Shown: positions 9,588 through 19,589 of the stretch, in pieces
Layout of the letters: every line of letters begins with the position of its first letter
Position numbering within the stretch: position 1 is the stretch's first letter
DNA from: Listeria goaensis
GTDB lineage: Bacteria > Bacillota > Bacilli > Lactobacillales > Listeriaceae
DNA length: 64,000 bases
Assembly: GCF_900186125.1 (NCBI RefSeq)
Contig: NZ_FYBQ01000001.1
Location: 372,001 to 436,000, forward strand
Reading direction: 5' to 3'
Made by a program: the position numbers and the translations under genes
Notes under the pieces: model-generated
What the model saw: the letters and a program-made list of their open reading frames with translations, nothing else
Told to the model about the DNA's origin: nothing
Database searches by the model: none

Positions 9588-12239
9588 ATGGAAAACCAAA
9601 ATGAAATTGAAATGCCAACTAAATATGAACCAAATAACGTAGAAGAAGGTAAGTATGCTTGGTGGCTTGAACAGGGCTTTTTTAAAGCAGAAGGGAATTT
9701 AGAAAAAGAGCCTTATAGCGTTGTAATTCCCCCGCCAAACGTGACTGGTAAACTTCATTTAGGGCACGCTTGGGACACTACATTGCAAGACATTATTACC
9801 CGTATGAAACGCATGCAAGGTTTCGATACATTATATTTACCGGGTATGGATCATGCTGGAATCGCTACTCAAGCAAAAGTGGAAGCTAAATTAAAAGAAT
9901 CAAATATTTCTCGTCATGACATTGGCCGCGAAAAATTTCTTGAGAAATCTTGGGAATGGAAAGAAGAATATGCCTCTTTTATTCGCGAACAATGGGAAAA
10001 ATTAGGGTTAGGTCTAGACTATTCAAGAGAACGCTTCACGCTAGACGCAGGTCTTTCAGATGCTGTAAAAAAAGTTTTTGTTTCTCTATACGAAAAAGGT
10101 TTAATCTACCGCGGACAATATATTATTAACTGGGATCCGGTTGCTAAAACTGCGCTTTCCGATATTGAAGTTATTCATAAAGAAGTGGAAGGAAACTTCT
10201 ACCATTTAAAATACCCTCTAGCTGATGGTTCTGGCTTTTTAGAAGTGGCAACAACTCGTCCTGAAACCATTCCTGGCGATACAGCGGTTGCTGTGCATCC
10301 AAAAGACGAACGCTACACACATTTAATTGGGAAAACTATTTTACTTCCCATCTTAAATCGCGAAATCCCAATTGTTGCAGATGAGTATGTGGAACGCGAC
10401 TTTGGCTCTGGCGCTGTTAAAATCACACCCGCTCATGACCCTAATGATTTTGAAGTTGGGAACCGTCATGATTTACCACGGATTATTATTATGAATGAAG
10501 ACGGTACAATGAACGAAGCTTCTGGTAAGTACAACGGCATGGATCGTTTTGAAGCACGTAAAGCTATCATTCAAGATTTTAAAGAGCTTGATTTATTTAT
10601 TAAACAAGAACCTCATATGCATGCAGTAGGGCATTCAGAACGTACTGATGCTGTCGTAGAGCCATATTTATCTATGCAATGGTTCGTCAAAATGGGACCT
10701 TTAGCAGAAGCTGCTATTGCGATACAAAAAGAAGAAGAAACAAAAGTTAATTTCGTTCCAAATCGCTTTGAGAAGACGTATACCACTTGGATGGAAAACA
10801 TTCACGATTGGTGTGTATCAAGACAACTATGGTGGGGGCATCGCATTCCTGCTTGGTATCACAAAGAAACTGGCGAGATTTATGTTGGTGAGAAAGCACC
10901 AGAAAATATTTCTGAATGGGAACAAGATGAAGATGTCTTAGATACGTGGTTTAGTTCTGCACTTTGGCCTTTTTCAACTATGGGTTGGCCAGATACTGAT
11001 GCTTCTGATTATAAGCATTTCTTCCCGAATCACACATTAGTAACAGGATACGACATCATTTATTTTTGGGTTTCACGAATGATTTTCCAATCCGTGGAAT
11101 TCACAGGAGAACGTCCATTCAAAGATACACTTATTCATGGACTTGTACGTGATGCAGAAGGACGTAAAATGTCAAAATCTCTAGGCAATGGCGTAGATCC
11201 AATTGATGTTATTGATAAATATGGCGCTGATTCATTGCGTTACACACTATCAACAGGAACCTCACCAGGGCAAGATTTGAAATTTAGCTTTGAAAAAGTT
11301 GAAGCATCTTGGAATTTTATTAATAAAATCTGGAACGCTTCACGATTTGCGCTTATTAATATGGATGGCTTACAATACGATGAAATTGATTTATCAAAAA
11401 TTATTGAAGTAAGTGATAAATGGATATTAACTCGTTTAAATGAAACCATTGAAACTGTTACTGCACTTTCTGAAAAATACGAGTTTGGAGAAGTGGGACG
11501 GACATTGTACAATTTTATTTGGGATGAGTTTTGTGATTGGTATATTGAAATTGCAAAAATTTCCTTGTACGGTGAAGATCAAGAAGCGAAGAAAACTACT
11601 CGTTCAGTTCTTGCTTTTGTACTGGATAATACAATGCGATTACTTCACCCATTTATGCCATTTGTTACAGAAGAAATTTGGCAAAATTTACCGCATAAAG
11701 GCGAGTCTATTACTGTTGCTGCATGGCCGCAAGTAGATGAAAGTCAGATTGATTGTGCATCATCTGAAGCAATGAAAACTTTGGTTGATATTATTCGCGC
11801 AGTGCGTAACATCCGAGCTGAAGTTAACACACCTTTAAGTAAACAAATTAAAATTGAACTTAAACCAGCCAATGAAAAATTCAAAACCATTTTGGAAGAA
11901 AATATTTCTTACCTTGAACGCTTCTGTAATCCAGAAACGTTGACAATTTCTTTTGATTTGACACCATCTGATTCAGCAATGACCGCAGTCATATCCGGTG
12001 TAGAAATCTATTTACCATTAGAAGGTTTAATTAATATTGAGGAAGAAATTGCTCGCTTAGAGAAAGAACTTGAGAAGTGGAACAAAGAAGTGGCAAGAGT
12101 TCAAGGCAAACTATCCAATGAACGCTTTATTTCAAAAGCTCCGGAAAAAGTTGTTGCAGAAGAAAAAGCGAAAGAACAAGATTATTTAGCTAAAAAAGCA
12201 TCCGTTGAAGAACGTATTGCTAATTTGAAGAAAAACTAA
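9588..12239 (+). CDS. valS: Valyl-tRNA synthetase
   Basis: Class I synthetase that charges tRNA-Val. From ATG 9588, which has AGGAGG at 9575-9580, it is 883 aa; an in-frame upstream codon at 9564 lies in the terminator tail and has no ribosome site. The HIGH motif appears as HLGH (57-60), the KMSKS motif as KMSKS near residue 527, and a C-terminal coiled coil ([14 protein letters not shown]...) typical of ValRS ends the protein. The large CP1 editing insertion lies between. Confidence 0.98.
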   Translation: MENQNEIEMPTKYEPNNVEEGKYAWWLEQGFFKAEGNLEKEPYSVVIPPPNVTGKLHLGHAWDTTLQDIITRMKRMQGFDTLYLPGMDHAGIATQAKVEAKLKESNISRHDIGREKFLEKSWEWKEEYASFIREQWEKLGLGLDYSRERFTLDAGLSDAVKKVFVSLYEKGLIYRGQYIINWDPVAKTALSDIEVIHKEVEGNFYHLKYPLADGSGFLEVATTRPETIPGDTAVAVHPKDERYTHLIGKTILLPILNREIPIVADEYVERDFGSGAVKITPAHDPNDFEVGNRHDLPRIIIMNEDGTMNEASGKYNGMDRFEARKAIIQDFKELDLFIKQEPHMHAVGHSERTDAVVEPYLSMQWFVKMGPLAEAAIAIQKEEETKVNFVPNRFEKTYTTWMENIHDWCVSRQLWWGHRIPAWYHKETGEIYVGEKAPENISEWEQDEDVLDTWFSSALWPFSTMGWPDTDASDYKHFFPNHTLVTGYDIIYFWVSRMIFQSVEFTGERPFKDTLIHGLVRDAEGRKMSKSLGNGVDPIDVIDKYGADSLRYTLSTGTSPGQDLKFSFEKVEASWNFINKIWNASRFALINMDGLQYDEIDLSKIIEVSDKWILTRLNETIETVTALSEKYEFGEVGRTLYNFIWDEFCDWYIEIAKISLYGEDQEAKKTTRSVLAFVLDNTMRLLHPFMPFVTEEIWQNLPHKGESITVAAWPQVDESQIDCASSEAMKTLVDIIRAVRNIRAEVNTPLSKQIKIELKPANEKFKTILEENISYLERFCNPETLTISFDLTPSDSAMTAVISGVEIYLPLEGLINIEEEIARLEKELEKWNKEVARVQGKLSNERFISKAPEKVVAEEKAKEQDYLAKKASVEERIANLKKN

Positions 12240-12248
12240 TCTAAATGA

Positions 12249-12280
12249 CAGCCTTATTGAATAAGATAGGGCTGTTTTTT
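12249..12280 (+). terminator. Terminator between valS and folC
   Basis: CAGCCTTAT (12249-12257) pairs with ATAGGGCTG (12266-12274), followed by six T. folC starts only 17 bases later and shows no promoter of its own, so it probably relies on readthrough. Confidence 0.75.
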
Positions 12281-12296
12281 AAGGGAGCTGGTATAT

Positions 12297-13577
12297 TTGA
12301 AATTCACTTCATATGATGAAGCTTTAGATTGGATTCATGGAACGTTACGCCTAGGAATTAAACCAGGGCTTTCGCGAATGGAAAAAATGTTAGAAACGCT
12401 AGGAAATCCAGAGAAAAAAGCAAAATGGATTCACGTTGCTGGAACTAACGGAAAGGGTTCTACATTAACATTTATTCGCTCCGTTCTTGAAGCAGAAGGA
12501 TATCGAATTGGGACTTTCACATCCCCATATATCGAACGGTTTAATGAGCGCATTTCTGTCAATAATGAACCGGTTTCAGATGAGATGATTGTAACGTTAG
12601 CTAATCGTGTTGCTCCTATAGCTTCCGAAATCGCCAAAACCGATCTTGGCCCTCCATCAGAATTTGAAATTATCACGACAATGATGTTTCTTTACTTTGC
12701 AGAATATGATCAAATCGATTTTGGAATCATTGAAGTTGGGTTAGGTGGCCGCCTTGATTCAACGAATGTGTTAACGCCACTTATTTCTGTTATTACAACA
12801 ATAGGCCTTGATCATATGGAGTTTCTAGGTAATTCTATTGAAGAAATTGCGCTTGAAAAAGGTGGTATTATCAAGCAAAACGTCCCAACCGTTTCAGGTG
12901 TAGTTCAACCAAGCGTGATAGATGTATTGCAAAAATTAGCCAATAAGCAAAATTCTACTATTTATTTTTACGGCAAGGATTTTAATTCTAAAAAAGTTTC
13001 AAAAAATAGTTTTGTTTTTCATACAAAAAATCAAGAACTTCCTAATCTTGAAACAGGTTTAAATGGTGATCACCAAATTCAAAACGCTTCTGTTGCCATT
13101 CAAACGTTATTCATTTTACGGGAAATAGGTGATATTTCTCTAACTACGAAATCTATTTATCAAGGCTTAAAAGAGGCTTTTTGGCCGGGAAGATTAGAAA
13201 AAATTCAAGGGCTGCCTAATTTTGTCTTGGACGGCGCACACAACCCTGAAGGCATTCAATCGCTTATTAATAATTTACAACACGAAGATAATATAGAACT
13301 TCTAATTAGCATTTTAAGTGATAAAGATTATACGAGTATGATTCAATCTCTAAAAAAACTTCAACATGTACAGCTCTATCTAACAACTTTTGATTTTCCA
13401 AGATCTCTTTCGAAGGACGATGTGAAACGAATTTCAAAAGAAAACGGAATAAACGCTGTACTAGATTGGAAAGAATTTATACAGGAAAAACAATCGGCTA
13501 AATTGACGACGACTATATATATTTCAGGCTCGCTCTATTTTATTTCGGAAGTTCGAAAATTTTTATTAAGAAAGTAG
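12297..13577 (+). CDS. folC: Folylpolyglutamate synthase / dihydrofolate synthase
   Basis: Mur-ligase-family enzyme that adds glutamate to folates (and in many bacteria to dihydropteroate). At 426 aa it has the usual length. The P-loop GTNGKGST is at 49-56; GLGGRLDSTNVL and LDGAHNPEG are further family motifs. The start is TTG at 12297 after AAGGGAG. It sits between valS and comC as in other Bacillales. Confidence 0.96.
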   Translation: MKFTSYDEALDWIHGTLRLGIKPGLSRMEKMLETLGNPEKKAKWIHVAGTNGKGSTLTFIRSVLEAEGYRIGTFTSPYIERFNERISVNNEPVSDEMIVTLANRVAPIASEIAKTDLGPPSEFEIITTMMFLYFAEYDQIDFGIIEVGLGGRLDSTNVLTPLISVITTIGLDHMEFLGNSIEEIALEKGGIIKQNVPTVSGVVQPSVIDVLQKLANKQNSTIYFYGKDFNSKKVSKNSFVFHTKNQELPNLETGLNGDHQIQNASVAIQTLFILREIGDISLTTKSIYQGLKEAFWPGRLEKIQGLPNFVLDGAHNPEGIQSLINNLQHEDNIELLISILSDKDYTSMIQSLKKLQHVQLYLTTFDFPRSLSKDDVKRISKENGINAVLDWKEFIQEKQSAKLTTTIYISGSLYFISEVRKFLLRK

Positions 13578-13588
13578 TGTTTGATTTT

Positions 13589-13614
13589 CTCCTCCTAGAT
13601 GGGGGAGTTTTTTT
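13589..13614 (+). terminator. Terminator of folC
   Basis: CTCCTCC (13589-13595) pairs with GGGGGAG (13601-13607) across a 5-base loop, followed by seven T. Confidence 0.85.
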
Positions 13615-13649
13615 AATATAGTTTATCGCAAACTAAAATGCAAACGGTG

Positions 13650-13694
13650 AAAAAAAGATTTTACGAAGAAAGTCTGCCTAGAAAATTGCATTTT
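13650..13694 (+). promoter_or_regulatory. Candidate ComK box upstream of comC
   Basis: Two AT-boxes fitting AAAA-N5-TTTT are present at 13650-13662 and 13682-13694, 19 bp apart. Paired AT-boxes are the ComK binding site in B. subtilis, where comC is a ComK target. A weak promoter (TATGAC 13754-13759, TAGAAT 13778-13783) follows about 60 bp downstream. The base composition is AT-rich here, so chance matches are possible. Confidence 0.4.
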
Positions 13695-13809
13695 TAACTA
13701 AGCAAACTTTACGAATTTAAATGTAATTCATTTCCAAAATAGATTTTTATCAATATGACTTTCTTAAAAAATACTGATAGAATCTAGAAAAAATGGAGGT
13801 TCAAATAAA

Positions 13810-14529
13810 TTGTGCTATATGTTTGTTTTTATTTACAGTTCGATCTTTGGTTCTTTTTTACACGTTTGCGCGCAAAATTCACCACAAAAGAAACCATTTC
13901 TATTTCGCCATTCTCATTGCGATTACTGCAAACAGGAAATCTCATTAAAACACATGATTCCAATTGTTTCATATATCGTCCAAAAAGGGAAAACAATTTG
14001 CTGTCAAAAAGCGCTACACAAGATGTATTTTTGGCAAGAAATTACTTTTCCAATTTTAATGCTTGTCCTGTATCAATTTTATCTTATGCATCATATCGGT
14101 ATGGTTCATTTCATTGTATTTCTCTTTTTGTATTATTTTCTTTTAACAGATATTTATTTTCTGCATGTTCCTAACCTTGCATTGGGCTTTTTTCTAACAA
14201 TAATACTCATTTTTCAATTTTTAAATCAAGCGGTTTTATTCGCTACTATACAACTTATAATTAGCTTTATCGCTTATAGTGCCTGTTATTATTTTGTCAA
14301 AAAAGGATTTGGACTAGGGGATATTAAAATATTGATTATTCTAGGTACTGCAGTTGGATTTGCAACAAGTTATAAAATATTTATCTACGCGCTGACAATT
14401 GCTGCCATTTCTTTAGGTGTAGCCTGTTTAACCCATAAAATTTCGCGAAAAAAAATGATTCCTTTTGTCCCATTTATATTTCTTGGGTATTTAAGTTATT
14501 TATGTTTGAAAGTCGGTGGATTTGAATGA
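13810..14529 (+). CDS. comC: Type IV prepilin peptidase ComC
   Basis: Membrane aspartyl protease/methyltransferase that processes the ComG pseudopilins for DNA uptake. It is 239 aa with 6-8 hydrophobic segments. The catalytic aspartates are in [12 protein letters not shown] and FGLGDIKI. The TTG start at 13810 has GGAGG at 13795-13799. The N-terminal cytoplasmic loop keeps the first CxxC (CDYC) but the second pair is CC (ICCQKA) rather than CxxC. Codon use is AT-rich compared with its neighbours. It overlaps radC by 4 bases. Confidence 0.9.
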   Translation: MCYMFVFIYSSIFGSFLHVCAQNSPQKKPFLFRHSHCDYCKQEISLKHMIPIVSYIVQKGKTICCQKALHKMYFWQEITFPILMLVLYQFYLMHHIGMVHFIVFLFLYYFLLTDIYFLHVPNLALGFFLTIILIFQFLNQAVLFATIQLIISFIAYSACYYFVKKGFGLGDIKILIILGTAVGFATSYKIFIYALTIAAISLGVACLTHKISRKKMIPFVPFIFLGYLSYLCLKVGGFE

Positions 14530-15191
14530 ATTTAAAATTGGACGACCCGCCTAGGGAAAAATTAGTAAGGCATGGCCCTGATGCACTAACTCTCTCTGAA
14601 TTGATGGCTTTAATTATTGAAACAGGAACAAAAAACGAGTCTGTCCTTTCTGTGGCGAATCGGATTGTTATGCGCTTTAGGGAACTGGATAGCGTTCAAC
14701 ACGCTACAATCGAAGAATTTCAAAAAATAAATGGTATCGGCATTGCAAAAGCTGCGAAAATTGTTGCAGCACTTGAAATGGGAAAAAGGCTAAATCAAAA
14801 CGAAAAAAGCACAACTTATGTGATAAAAACACCGTTTGATGCAGTTTCAATTGTGCAGCCGGAACTTAGTTTTTTATATCAAGAACATTTTCACTGTGTC
14901 TTTTTAAATGTTAAAAATCAAATTATTCATCGCGAAACAGTGTTTATCGGTAGTTTAAACATTAGTGTTGTGCACCCACGTGAAGTTTTTCGAATTGCAC
15001 TAAAATTATCTGCTGCTTCGCTTATTTGTTTTCATAATCATCCATCTGGTGATCCAACGCCTTCACAAGAAGATATCAGAGTCACAAAACGGCTTGCAAA
15101 TTCTGGTGAGCTATTAGGTATTCGCCTGCTAGACCACATTATTATAGGCAAAAACAGCCATCTTAGTATGAAAGAAAAAAAGTATTTCTAA
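14526..15191 (+). CDS. radC: RadC/JAMM-domain protein (UPF0758)
   Basis: 221 aa with an N-terminal helix-hairpin-helix part ([16 protein letters not shown]) and a C-terminal JAB1/MPN metalloprotease-like domain showing [14 protein letters not shown] around residues 169-182, the zinc-binding JAMM signature. Despite its name a DNA-repair role is not established. The ATG overlaps the comC stop, so the two are translationally coupled. Confidence 0.93.
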   Translation: MNLKLDDPPREKLVRHGPDALTLSELMALIIETGTKNESVLSVANRIVMRFRELDSVQHATIEEFQKINGIGIAKAAKIVAALEMGKRLNQNEKSTTYVIKTPFDAVSIVQPELSFLYQEHFHCVFLNVKNQIIHRETVFIGSLNISVVHPREVFRIALKLSAASLICFHNHPSGDPTPSQEDIRVTKRLANSGELLGIRLLDHIIIGKNSHLSMKEKKYF

Positions 15192-15248
15192 AGAAAACTT
15201 TAATTTTATTTCTTCTTATTAAAAATTAATGCCGTGATGAAACAGTTA

Positions 15249-15257
15249 TGTTATAAT
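15249..15257 (+). promoter_or_regulatory. Extended -10 promoter of the mreBCD operon
   Basis: TGTTATAAT is a perfect extended -10 element at 15249-15257; no good -35 is seen. A 5' leader of about 130 bases follows before mreB, in which I see no clear regulatory structure. Confidence 0.6.
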
Positions 15258-15396
15258 GTAATGGTTGTATATGTGTTTAGATAGAAATAGTGGCACTCGA
15301 GGGATAAGGTAAACTTAATTTTTGAACTGTGCAAATGTGTCAGCTTCATTGATTACTTATACAAAAGTTAATTTTTGAAAGAAAAGGAGAATACAG

Positions 15397-16410
15397 ATGT
15401 TTGGATTTGGAAACAAAGATATCGGCATTGACTTAGGAACTGCGAATACACTTGTATACATGAAAGGAAAGAGCATTGTTTTAAGAGAGCCTTCCGTTGT
15501 TGCAATGAAGAAAGACACGCAAGAAATAGTGGCAGTTGGTAATGAAGCTAAAAATATGATTGGTAGAACACCAGGCAATATTGTAGCTATTCGTCCAATG
15601 AAGGACGGGGTAATCGCGGATTATGATACAACAGCAGCAATGATGAAGTATTATATCCAAAAAGCTAGCAAAGGAATGAGCGCTAGCAAACCATTTGTAA
15701 TGATTTGTGTTCCTTCTGGCATCACTGGCGTAGAAAAACGAGCAGTTATTGATGCAACAAGACAAGCTGGGGCAAAAGATGCTTATACAATTGAAGAACC
15801 ATTCGCTGCAGCAATTGGTGCTGGGCTTCCTGTATGGGATCCGACTGGTAGCATGGTTGTCGATATTGGTGGGGGAACTACTGAAGTTGCTGTTATTTCT
15901 CTAGGAGGTATTGTCACAAGCCGTTCAGTACGTACTGCAGGTGATGACCTTGATGAATCTATTATTAATTACATTCGTAAAAAATATAACTTACTTATTG
16001 GCGATCGTACTGCTGAGTCCATTAAAATGGAAATTGGTTCTGCCGATGCTACAAATCTCAATTTAGAACCTTTCAGTATACGTGGTCGTGATTTGGTAAC
16101 AGGCTTACCAAAAACAATCGAAGTAACACCTGAAGAAGTTAGCGAAGCACTATCCGATACCATTTCAGCTATTATTGATGCAGTTAAGAGTACACTTGAA
16201 AATACACCACCTGAATTGTCAGCTGATATTATGGATAAAGGTATTGTACTTACTGGCGGAGGTGCGTTACTGCGCAATTTAGACTCTGTCATTTCTGAAG
16301 AAACAAAAATGCCTGTAATTATTGCGGATGAGCCGCTTGATTGTGTGGCAATTGGGACAGGGAAAGCACTTGAAAATATGGACTTGTATAAAAAGAAAAA
16401 AATGAACTAA
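15397..16410 (+). CDS. mreB: Rod shape-determining actin homologue MreB
   Basis: Actin-like ATPase that forms membrane-bound filaments guiding lateral wall synthesis. It is 337 aa. The phosphate-1 motif GIDLGTANT is near the N-terminus, phosphate-2 [13 protein letters not shown] near 150-162, and the adenosine motif [10 protein letters not shown] near the C-terminus. The ATG at 15397 follows AAAAGGAG. It is first of mreBCD. Confidence 0.97.
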   Translation: MFGFGNKDIGIDLGTANTLVYMKGKSIVLREPSVVAMKKDTQEIVAVGNEAKNMIGRTPGNIVAIRPMKDGVIADYDTTAAMMKYYIQKASKGMSASKPFVMICVPSGITGVEKRAVIDATRQAGAKDAYTIEEPFAAAIGAGLPVWDPTGSMVVDIGGGTTEVAVISLGGIVTSRSVRTAGDDLDESIINYIRKKYNLLIGDRTAESIKMEIGSADATNLNLEPFSIRGRDLVTGLPKTIEVTPEEVSEALSDTISAIIDAVKSTLENTPPELSADIMDKGIVLTGGGALLRNLDSVISEETKMPVIIADEPLDCVAIGTGKALENMDLYKKKKMN

Positions 16411-16489
16411 ATGGAACACTCATTTATTTCAACTAGAAAGTGTTAGCTTCAAATCGAAAAAAGAGGATTAACGAGATGAGGTGTTCATT

Positions 16490-17371
16490 ATGCCACAATT
16501 TTTTTTAAATAAGCGTTTAATTATTATGCTGATAGCTATCATTGTTCTTGTGGCCCTTGTCGGTTTTTCTCTCAGAGACAGAGAAAATGCATCGTGGCCT
16601 GAACAATTTGTAAAAGATGTTGTTGGTTTTGGAGAAAATGTTGTTTCGAAACCAGCAAGCTTTGTTTCTGGTGTTATAAGTGGCGCGCAAGATTTAAAAA
16701 ATACTTATACAGAGAATGAGCATTTAAAAGAACGTTTAGAAGAATTGGCGCAACTGGAAAGTGATGTTGCAGATTTACGAAAAGAGAATAAAGAATTAAA
16801 GGACTCACTTAATATTCAATCGAGTTTAAGCGATTATGATCCTATAAACGGTTCTGTCATTTCACGTAATCCGACAAATTGGAATGAGCAAGTTGAGATT
16901 GATAAAGGTTCAAGAGATGGCGTGAAACCTGATATGGCGGTTGTTACATCAGGTGGGCTAGTTGGGCGAATAACGACAACTGGTGCAAAGTCATCAACTG
17001 TTGAGCTATTGACATCGTCTGACACGCGTAATCGTGTTTCGGCGATGGTTCAAGGTAGCGCCTCGGCTTATGGGATTATTAATGGTTATAATAGTGATGA
17101 TAAGTTATTGGAATTAAAACAATTACCTTATGATATGAAGTTTACGAAAGGCCAAAAGATTGTGACGTCGGGACTTGGTGGGAAATTCCCATCTGGCATT
17201 TTTATTGGAACCATTGAAAAAGTTGAAACAGATAAAATGGGATTGTCACAAACTGCTTATGTAAAGCCAGGTGCTGATATGTATGATTTAAATCATGTGA
17301 CGATTTTAAAACGTACTGCGGAAACTTCTACGTCTGGTGATGAAAATACTGATTCGTCTGGAGGCAATTAG
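16490..17371 (+). CDS. mreC: Rod shape-determining protein MreC
   Basis: Extracytoplasmic scaffold of the elongasome. From ATG 16490 (GAGGTG at 16478-16483) it is 293 aa; an upstream GTG at 16481 lies in the ribosome site. One N-terminal membrane segment (RLIIMLIAIIVLVALVGF) is followed by a coiled coil (about 75-115) and the beta-rich MreC domain with GLVGRITTTGAKSSTVELLT. The last residues are acidic and serine-rich. Confidence 0.95.
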   Translation: MPQFFLNKRLIIMLIAIIVLVALVGFSLRDRENASWPEQFVKDVVGFGENVVSKPASFVSGVISGAQDLKNTYTENEHLKERLEELAQLESDVADLRKENKELKDSLNIQSSLSDYDPINGSVISRNPTNWNEQVEIDKGSRDGVKPDMAVVTSGGLVGRITTTGAKSSTVELLTSSDTRNRVSAMVQGSASAYGIINGYNSDDKLLELKQLPYDMKFTKGQKIVTSGLGGKFPSGIFIGTIEKVETDKMGLSQTAYVKPGADMYDLNHVTILKRTAETSTSGDENTDSSGGN

Positions 17372-17373
17372 TC

Positions 17374-17895
17374 ATGAATGTCAAGAAAATCATTTGGCTT
17401 CCGGCAATCATGATTGGTACTTTTATTTTAGAAGGTGTCGTTAGTCTTCAATTTGGACACGTATTATTTGGAGAAGAGAGATTGTTTATTCCTCATTTTC
17501 TTCTTATTATGTTAGTCATTATGACAGCTTTTTACAGACGAAATATGACGCTTATTTATGCATTTACTTTAGGGATTTTATTTGATATTTATTATACGGG
17601 TGTTATGGGTATTTACTTTGCTATTTTCCCATTCATCGTTTATATAACAGATAAGTTCTTGAAGGTTTTGCAGAATAATATCGTTCTAGTTGGCTTGATA
17701 GCTGTTTTTAATGTTATATTATGTGAAGTACTTGTTTATGCGTTTTATTATTTAATTGGAACAACGACAATGAGTTTCCCGGAATTCATTGATTATAGAT
17801 TGTGGACAACGCTTATATTGAATTTTGCTTTTTATTTAGTTGTTTTCTTTCCGTTCCGATATTTCTTATTCAAATTAAAAAAATCTGAATCCTAA
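17374..17895 (+). CDS. mreD: Rod shape-determining protein MreD
   Basis: Small integral membrane partner of MreC: 173 aa with five or six hydrophobic helices and little else. The family is recognised by length, topology and position two bases after mreC. It is followed by a long terminator, so the mre and min genes are separate transcription units here. Confidence 0.93.
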   Translation: MNVKKIIWLPAIMIGTFILEGVVSLQFGHVLFGEERLFIPHFLLIMLVIMTAFYRRNMTLIYAFTLGILFDIYYTGVMGIYFAIFPFIVYITDKFLKVLQNNIVLVGLIAVFNVILCEVLVYAFYYLIGTTTMSFPEFIDYRLWTTLILNFAFYLVVFFPFRYFLFKLKKSES

Positions 17896-17897
17896 TA

Positions 17898-17977
17898 AAA
17901 ACAGCTAAAATCGTGTGAGTCATTATCAAGTATGGAAGGTTGCTATGCTTGATAAGCACGATTAAGCTGTTTTTTAT
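17898..17977 (+). terminator. Long two-part terminator of mreBCD
   Basis: An outer stem (AAACAGCTAAAATCGTG with CACGATTAAGCTGTTT) encloses an inner stem (TTATCAAG 17923-17930 with CTTGATAA 17948-17955), followed by six T. It is unusually long (80 nt) for an intrinsic terminator. Confidence 0.8.
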
Positions 17978-18005
17978 GTTAAAGAGATAAAAGTTCTGCT
18001 ATAAT
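17977..18005 (+). promoter_or_regulatory. Promoter of minCD
   Basis: A perfect extended -10 TGCTATAAT (17997-18005) with a weak TGTTAA -35 at 17977-17982, 17 bp apart, immediately after the mre terminator. Confidence 0.6.
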
Positions 18006-18055
18006 AAAACAAGCAATCGGTTTTAAGAAAATGAGTTTAGCGGGGTGATATGGGA

Positions 18056-18730
18056 ATGAAAAAGAATGTCCAAATGAAAGGAACAAAAGAAGGTATTCAA
18101 ATTTTCTTAAGCGACACTGCAAGTATTAACGAACTAGAAGCAGAATTGATTAGCCTTTTAAAAGAACAAAAAACAGCACCTTATTCTGGCGAGAAACTTT
18201 CGGTCCAAGTCCAAATTGGGAACCGGCTTTTTTCAGAAGAGGAAGAGGCTAGAATTGCGAAAATTATTGTTCAAAATAGCCAAATGAAGATTGGTGCTTT
18301 TTATAGTAACGTGATGACGAAGGCGGATGCGAAAAAGTGGAAAGAAGCAGATCAAATCTATTCGCTCGCAACAATCATTCGGTCTGGGCAGGTTATTCAA
18401 GTTACAGGTGATGTGCTTCTTATTGGTGACATTAATCCTGGTGGGCAAATACGGTCAACTGGAAATATTTTTGTCTTAGGGCAGATTAAAGGAATTGTAC
18501 ACGCTGGTTTTGAAGGCGCTAAAGATTCGGTCATTGCTGGTAAATTCTTATATCCTTCGCAAGTGCGTATTGCGGAAAAGTTTTTTGGCTTTGATAGTGA
18601 AGATTATAAGGATATCGCGGATACGGAACTATTTTCAGCCTATATTCGCGAAGATGAAATCATAATTGATGACATACATAAAATTAGAAAAATTAGACCT
18701 GAAATTTCGAATTTTGAGGGAGGACGATAA
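18056..18730 (+). CDS. minC: Septum site-determining protein MinC
   Basis: Inhibitor of FtsZ ring formation away from midcell. From ATG 18056 (GGGGTG at 18042-18047) it is 224 aa; an ATG at 18050 is too close to the ribosome site. The N-terminal FtsZ-antagonist domain is followed by the C-terminal beta-helix (GDVLLIGDINPGGQIRSTGN, then IKGIVHAGFEGAKDS), which dimerises and binds MinD. It is two bases upstream of minD. Confidence 0.95.
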   Translation: MKKNVQMKGTKEGIQIFLSDTASINELEAELISLLKEQKTAPYSGEKLSVQVQIGNRLFSEEEEARIAKIIVQNSQMKIGAFYSNVMTKADAKKWKEADQIYSLATIIRSGQVIQVTGDVLLIGDINPGGQIRSTGNIFVLGQIKGIVHAGFEGAKDSVIAGKFLYPSQVRIAEKFFGFDSEDYKDIADTELFSAYIREDEIIIDDIHKIRKIRPEISNFEGGR

Positions 18731-18732
18731 AC

Positions 18733-19533
18733 ATGGGTGAGGCTATAGTCATTACTTCTGGGAAAGGTGGCGTTGGAAAAACAACTTCAACTGCCAATCT
18801 AGGAACAGCACTTGCACTTCAAGGCAAAAAAGTCTGCTTGGTTGATATGGATATTGGCCTTCGAAACTTAGATGTAGTACTTGGACTGGAAAACCGAATT
18901 ATTTACGATTTAGTAGATGTAATTGAAGGGAGATGCAAGATTCATCAAGCTTTAATTAAAGATAAGCGTTTTGATGATTTACTGTTTCTTTTACCAGCTG
19001 CGCAAACTACGGATAAAACAGCTGTAAGTGCTGATCAAATGAAAACGTTAATCGATGAGCTAAAACCGGATTACGAATATATTTTAATTGATTCACCTGC
19101 AGGTATAGAAACTGGATATAAAAATGCTGTAGCTGGAGCTGATAAAGCCATTGTTGTTACAACACCTGAAATTTCTGCGGTTCGTGATGCAGATAGAATT
19201 ATTGGTTTACTCGAAAATGAAGATATCGAGCCACCAAAATTAATTATTAATCGTATCCGTACACAAATGATGCAAAATGGGGATGTTATGGATATTGATG
19301 AAATTACAACGCATTTGTCCATCGAACTTCTAGGTATTATTATTGATGACGATGAGGTTATTCGTTCTTCAAATAGTGGCGATCCAGTTGCAATGTTACC
19401 GAATAATCGGGCATCACAAGGCTATAGAAACATTGTACGCCGCATTTTAGGCGAATCCATTCCACTTATGTCGATTGAAACTAAAAAAGAAGGCTTTTTT
19501 GCACGGTTAAAAAAACTTTTTAGTGGTAAATAA
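18733..19533 (+). CDS. minD: Septum site-determining ATPase MinD
   Basis: Deviant Walker ATPase that recruits MinC to the membrane. It is 266 aa. KGGVGKT at 10-16 is the signature loop, and the C-terminal amphipathic membrane-targeting helix (FFARLKKLFSGK) is present. No minE is nearby, as normal for Firmicutes, where DivIVA and MinJ give the polar cue. Confidence 0.97.
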   Translation: MGEAIVITSGKGGVGKTTSTANLGTALALQGKKVCLVDMDIGLRNLDVVLGLENRIIYDLVDVIEGRCKIHQALIKDKRFDDLLFLLPAAQTTDKTAVSADQMKTLIDELKPDYEYILIDSPAGIETGYKNAVAGADKAIVVTTPEISAVRDADRIIGLLENEDIEPPKLIINRIRTQMMQNGDVMDIDEITTHLSIELLGIIIDDDEVIRSSNSGDPVAMLPNNRASQGYRNIVRRILGESIPLMSIETKKEGFFARLKKLFSGK

Positions 19534-19543
19534 TAGATGAGAC

Positions 19544-19570
19544 AGGCCCTCTGAAAAGGGGGCTTTTTTT
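19544..19570 (+). terminator. Terminator of minCD
   Basis: AGGCCCTCT pairs with AGGGGGCT (with G-T wobbles), followed by seven T. Confidence 0.75.
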
Positions 19571-19589
19571 AAAGAAGGTGGGGATTTTA

